This document shows, one piece after another, positions 5,108-6,335 of a DNA stretch of 6,335 bases (position 1 is the stretch's first letter; each line of letters begins with the position of its first letter). The translations under genes were made by a program, and so were the position numbers. The stretch spans positions 1 to 6,335 of the forward strand of contig JAZNZB010000022.1 of assembly GCA_045594705.1 (NCBI GenBank), written 5' to 3'. The DNA is from SVQP01 sp045594705 (GTDB lineage: Bacteria > Bacillota > Clostridia > Oscillospirales > CAG-272). The notes below the pieces were generated by a model. The model was given only the letters and a program-made list of their open reading frames with translations, was not told where the DNA came from and made no database searches.

Positions 5108-6163
5108 TCATCCGAGCGCTTGCAATCTTTGCTTAACGCTTGTCATGCGGGCGTCATCCGCGATCGATTTGAATATCGGATTGGCATTCATATGGGTAAG
5201 GTAGGTGCGGGCAAGGCTCTGCTCGCTGCTTCTGCCAACCTGTGTATCCTCGTAATGCAGGCCCTTGACCATAGGCGAGGTGTGATCGATGCTTGAAAAG
5301 TTGGCATAATGTTCAAGATGCTCGCACATTTTATGAAGCTCGGTAAATGCTTGATCGATCTCGCCCATCTCAACAGAGCAAAGCGCCAGACCGCGGCAAG
5401 CGCTTGCAAGCCTGTTTTCCCAAAAGCCAAAATCTCCGTCCGAAAAAACGATATGGAAGATATCGTATATCGCCTTGCGGATGGCGTGACGTTCCTTGGG
5501 GGTATAGCCGGCTTCGGGGCAGGTGGTCAGTCTGCTTTCAGTCACGTAAAGCTCGTCGCACACCTTCCAGAAATACCACTTGCAATGTTCGGCAAGCTCG
5601 TCGCCCTTGAGCACCAGGCGGAGTATATCCTTATTTGTGGGAACTTGGCGTGCATAATCGATGGCGAGCTGATCGTTTCCGACGGCTGCATGCGTCATTG
5701 CGAGTATTTGCAAAGCGTCAAAATGAAACTCGGGGTTTTTGCTTTCCAGCAGCTTGTTCGCGATGGCAATGATCTCTTCGCTGCTGTTGATGCGGTCTAC
5801 AATGAAGAGATCGTGCATCAGACGGCTCAGCACGGTCTCGTTGTGCGGATATCTCTGCTGATACTGCCGACAAAGCTCCAAGGATTCCCGACGCTTGCCT
5901 TTGTTGATCAATGCCTGCGCCTGTTCCTTGAATACTTGAATAGCCTTTTCGGTGCGAACGGCATCGCAGCCAAGCAGATAGTCCACGGTGGTGTCGTAGA
6001 ATGCTGCAATGTGCGGCAAAAGGGAAATGTCGGGCATGCCGTCGCCGCGCTCCCATTTGGAAACCGATTGCACGGAGATGCCAAGATAATTTGCAAGCTC
6101 CTCTTGTGTGATGCCGCGCTCCTTGCGCAGTGCCTTGATGGTTTGTGAAAAATTCAGTTCCAT
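5108..6163 (-). CDS. XRE-family transcriptional regulator with TPR-like C-terminal region
   Basis: DNA-binding regulator of 351 residues. The start is the ATG at 6163, six nt after AAGGAG (6175-6170, minus strand). An in-frame start at 6319 would add 52 residues encoded by a long palindrome with no family-like sequence, and is rejected. Residues 6-65 are an HTH_3/Cro-C1 domain: LRKERGITQEELANYLGIS followed by the recognition helix VQSVSKWERG (31-40) and the usual DYLLG end (61-65). The rest is mainly helical, with TPR-like helix pairs near 71-105, 107-141 and 146-176 (for example ALQILAMTHAAVGNDQLAIDYARQ), and a C-terminal helical part with WYFWKVCDEL near 196-205. This architecture is common in Clostridia, where the helical part is thought to sense a ligand or partner; none is identifiable here. 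It may regulate itself or the membrane protein gene downstream. Confidence 0.9.
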   Translation of the reverse strand: MELNFSQTIKALRKERGITQEELANYLGISVQSVSKWERGDGMPDISLLPHIAAFYDTTVDYLLGCDAVRTEKAIQVFKEQAQALINKGKRRESLELCRQYQQRYPHNETVLSRLMHDLFIVDRINSSEEIIAIANKLLESKNPEFHFDALQILAMTHAAVGNDQLAIDYARQVPTNKDILRLVLKGDELAEHCKWYFWKVCDELYVTESRLTTCPEAGYTPKERHAIRKAIYDIFHIVFSDGDFGFWENRLASACRGLALCSVEMGEIDQAFTELHKMCEHLEHYANFSSIDHTSPMVKGLHYEDTQVGRSSEQSLARTYLTHMNANPIFKSIADDARMTSVKQRLQALG

Positions 6164-6202
6164 AATATGCTCCTTATAGCCGAAGAGAGCCGAACTCACA
6201 CG

Positions 6203-6309
6203 GTTTTGAGCGGCAAATATCTGCATCTGCGGCAGAGAAAATGCTTGCAATATCTTATATTGCTTCGCATTTTCTCTTTGCATCTGCGAAATATTTGCTC
6301 GCGCAAAAC
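6203..6309. repeat. Long nested palindrome upstream of the XRE regulator gene
   Basis: Stems nest around a three-base centre: GTTTTG/CAAAAC (6203-6208/6304-6309), GCAAATAT/ATATTTGC (6213-6220/6291-6298), GAGAAAATGC/GCATTTTCTC (6235-6244/6267-6276) and GCAATAT/ATATTGC (6247-6253/6257-6263). The unpaired parts of both arms carry the same direct repeat TGCATCTGCG (6222-6231 and 6279-6288). It is unrelated in sequence to the 3646-4099 element and is probably another interspersed palindromic repeat. No convincing promoter for the regulator gene is visible between it and the start codon. The remaining bases up to 6335 contain nothing I can assign. Confidence 0.75.
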
Positions 6310-6335
6310 TGCGCAGCACCCTCCGGCGTTGAATT

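Noticed and set aside
5309..6148. 279-codon open frame on the plus strand opposite the XRE regulator gene
   Set aside because: It is in codon register with the minus-strand gene and open for the same codon-usage reason; the sense protein has a clear HTH domain.
6164..6319. N-terminal extension of the XRE regulator by 52 residues
   Set aside because: It is encoded by the nested palindrome and has no HTH-family sequence, while the ATG at 6163 has a good ribosome binding site and starts at the usual distance before the HTH domain.
6180..6335. Promoter of the XRE regulator gene inside the palindrome (TATAAG-like hexamer near 6258)
   Set aside because: No acceptable -35 hexamer at a suitable spacing; the A/T-rich match is explained by the palindrome stem.

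Overview
The window looks like chromosomal DNA of a Gram-positive, low-to-medium G+C Firmicute of the class Clostridia, probably a gut-type lineage. Supporting signs are a lipoprotein signal with a Thr/Glu-rich linker, strong AGGAGG-type ribosome binding sites, two exactly consensus TTGACA-N17-TATAAT promoters, and intergenic regions filled with palindromic repeats. Assignment below class is not possible from the sequence alone.

Layout, left to right. Positions 1-300 hold no gene. They contain small direct repeats and hairpins, then an array of short hairpins separated by GTGATAT/ATATCAC-like spacers (71-275), ending in a terminator-like hairpin and T tract. Positions 303-492 are the control region of a transporter operon: a perfect sigma-A-type promoter with ArgR/AhrC-like operator candidates, one lying on the -10. 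The operon (+ strand, 493-3562) encodes a complete polar amino acid ABC importer: a lipoprotein substrate-binding protein, a HisM/GlnP-type permease with an unusual N-terminal extracytoplasmic domain of about 220 residues, and a HisP/GlnQ-type ATPase. A strong intrinsic terminator lies between the binding-protein and permease genes and probably keeps the binding protein in excess. The ATPase gene starts with GTG inside the end of the permease gene, behind a perfect Shine-Dalgarno sequence.

Positions 3563-4096 hold no gene. They contain one short palindromic module (3587-3640) and then a 454-bp imperfect giant palindrome with 9-bp terminal inverted repeats (3646-4099). Its two arms carry matching hairpins whose stems differ in sequence but keep base pairing. 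It sits between convergent genes, and its right end supplies the stop codon of the gene on the right.

The right part is on the minus strand. An XRE-family regulator with a helical, TPR-like C-terminal part (6163 to 5108) is followed by an unrecognised two-helix membrane protein (5002 to 4097), which has its own perfect consensus promoter. A third, unrelated long palindrome (6203-6309) lies upstream of the regulator.

The binding protein captures a polar amino acid (arginine or a relative is suggested by the operator candidates), and the permease and ATPase import it. The link between regulator and membrane protein is inferred only from adjacency. The most unusual items are the permease extracytoplasmic domain and the palindromic element with compensatory stem changes.
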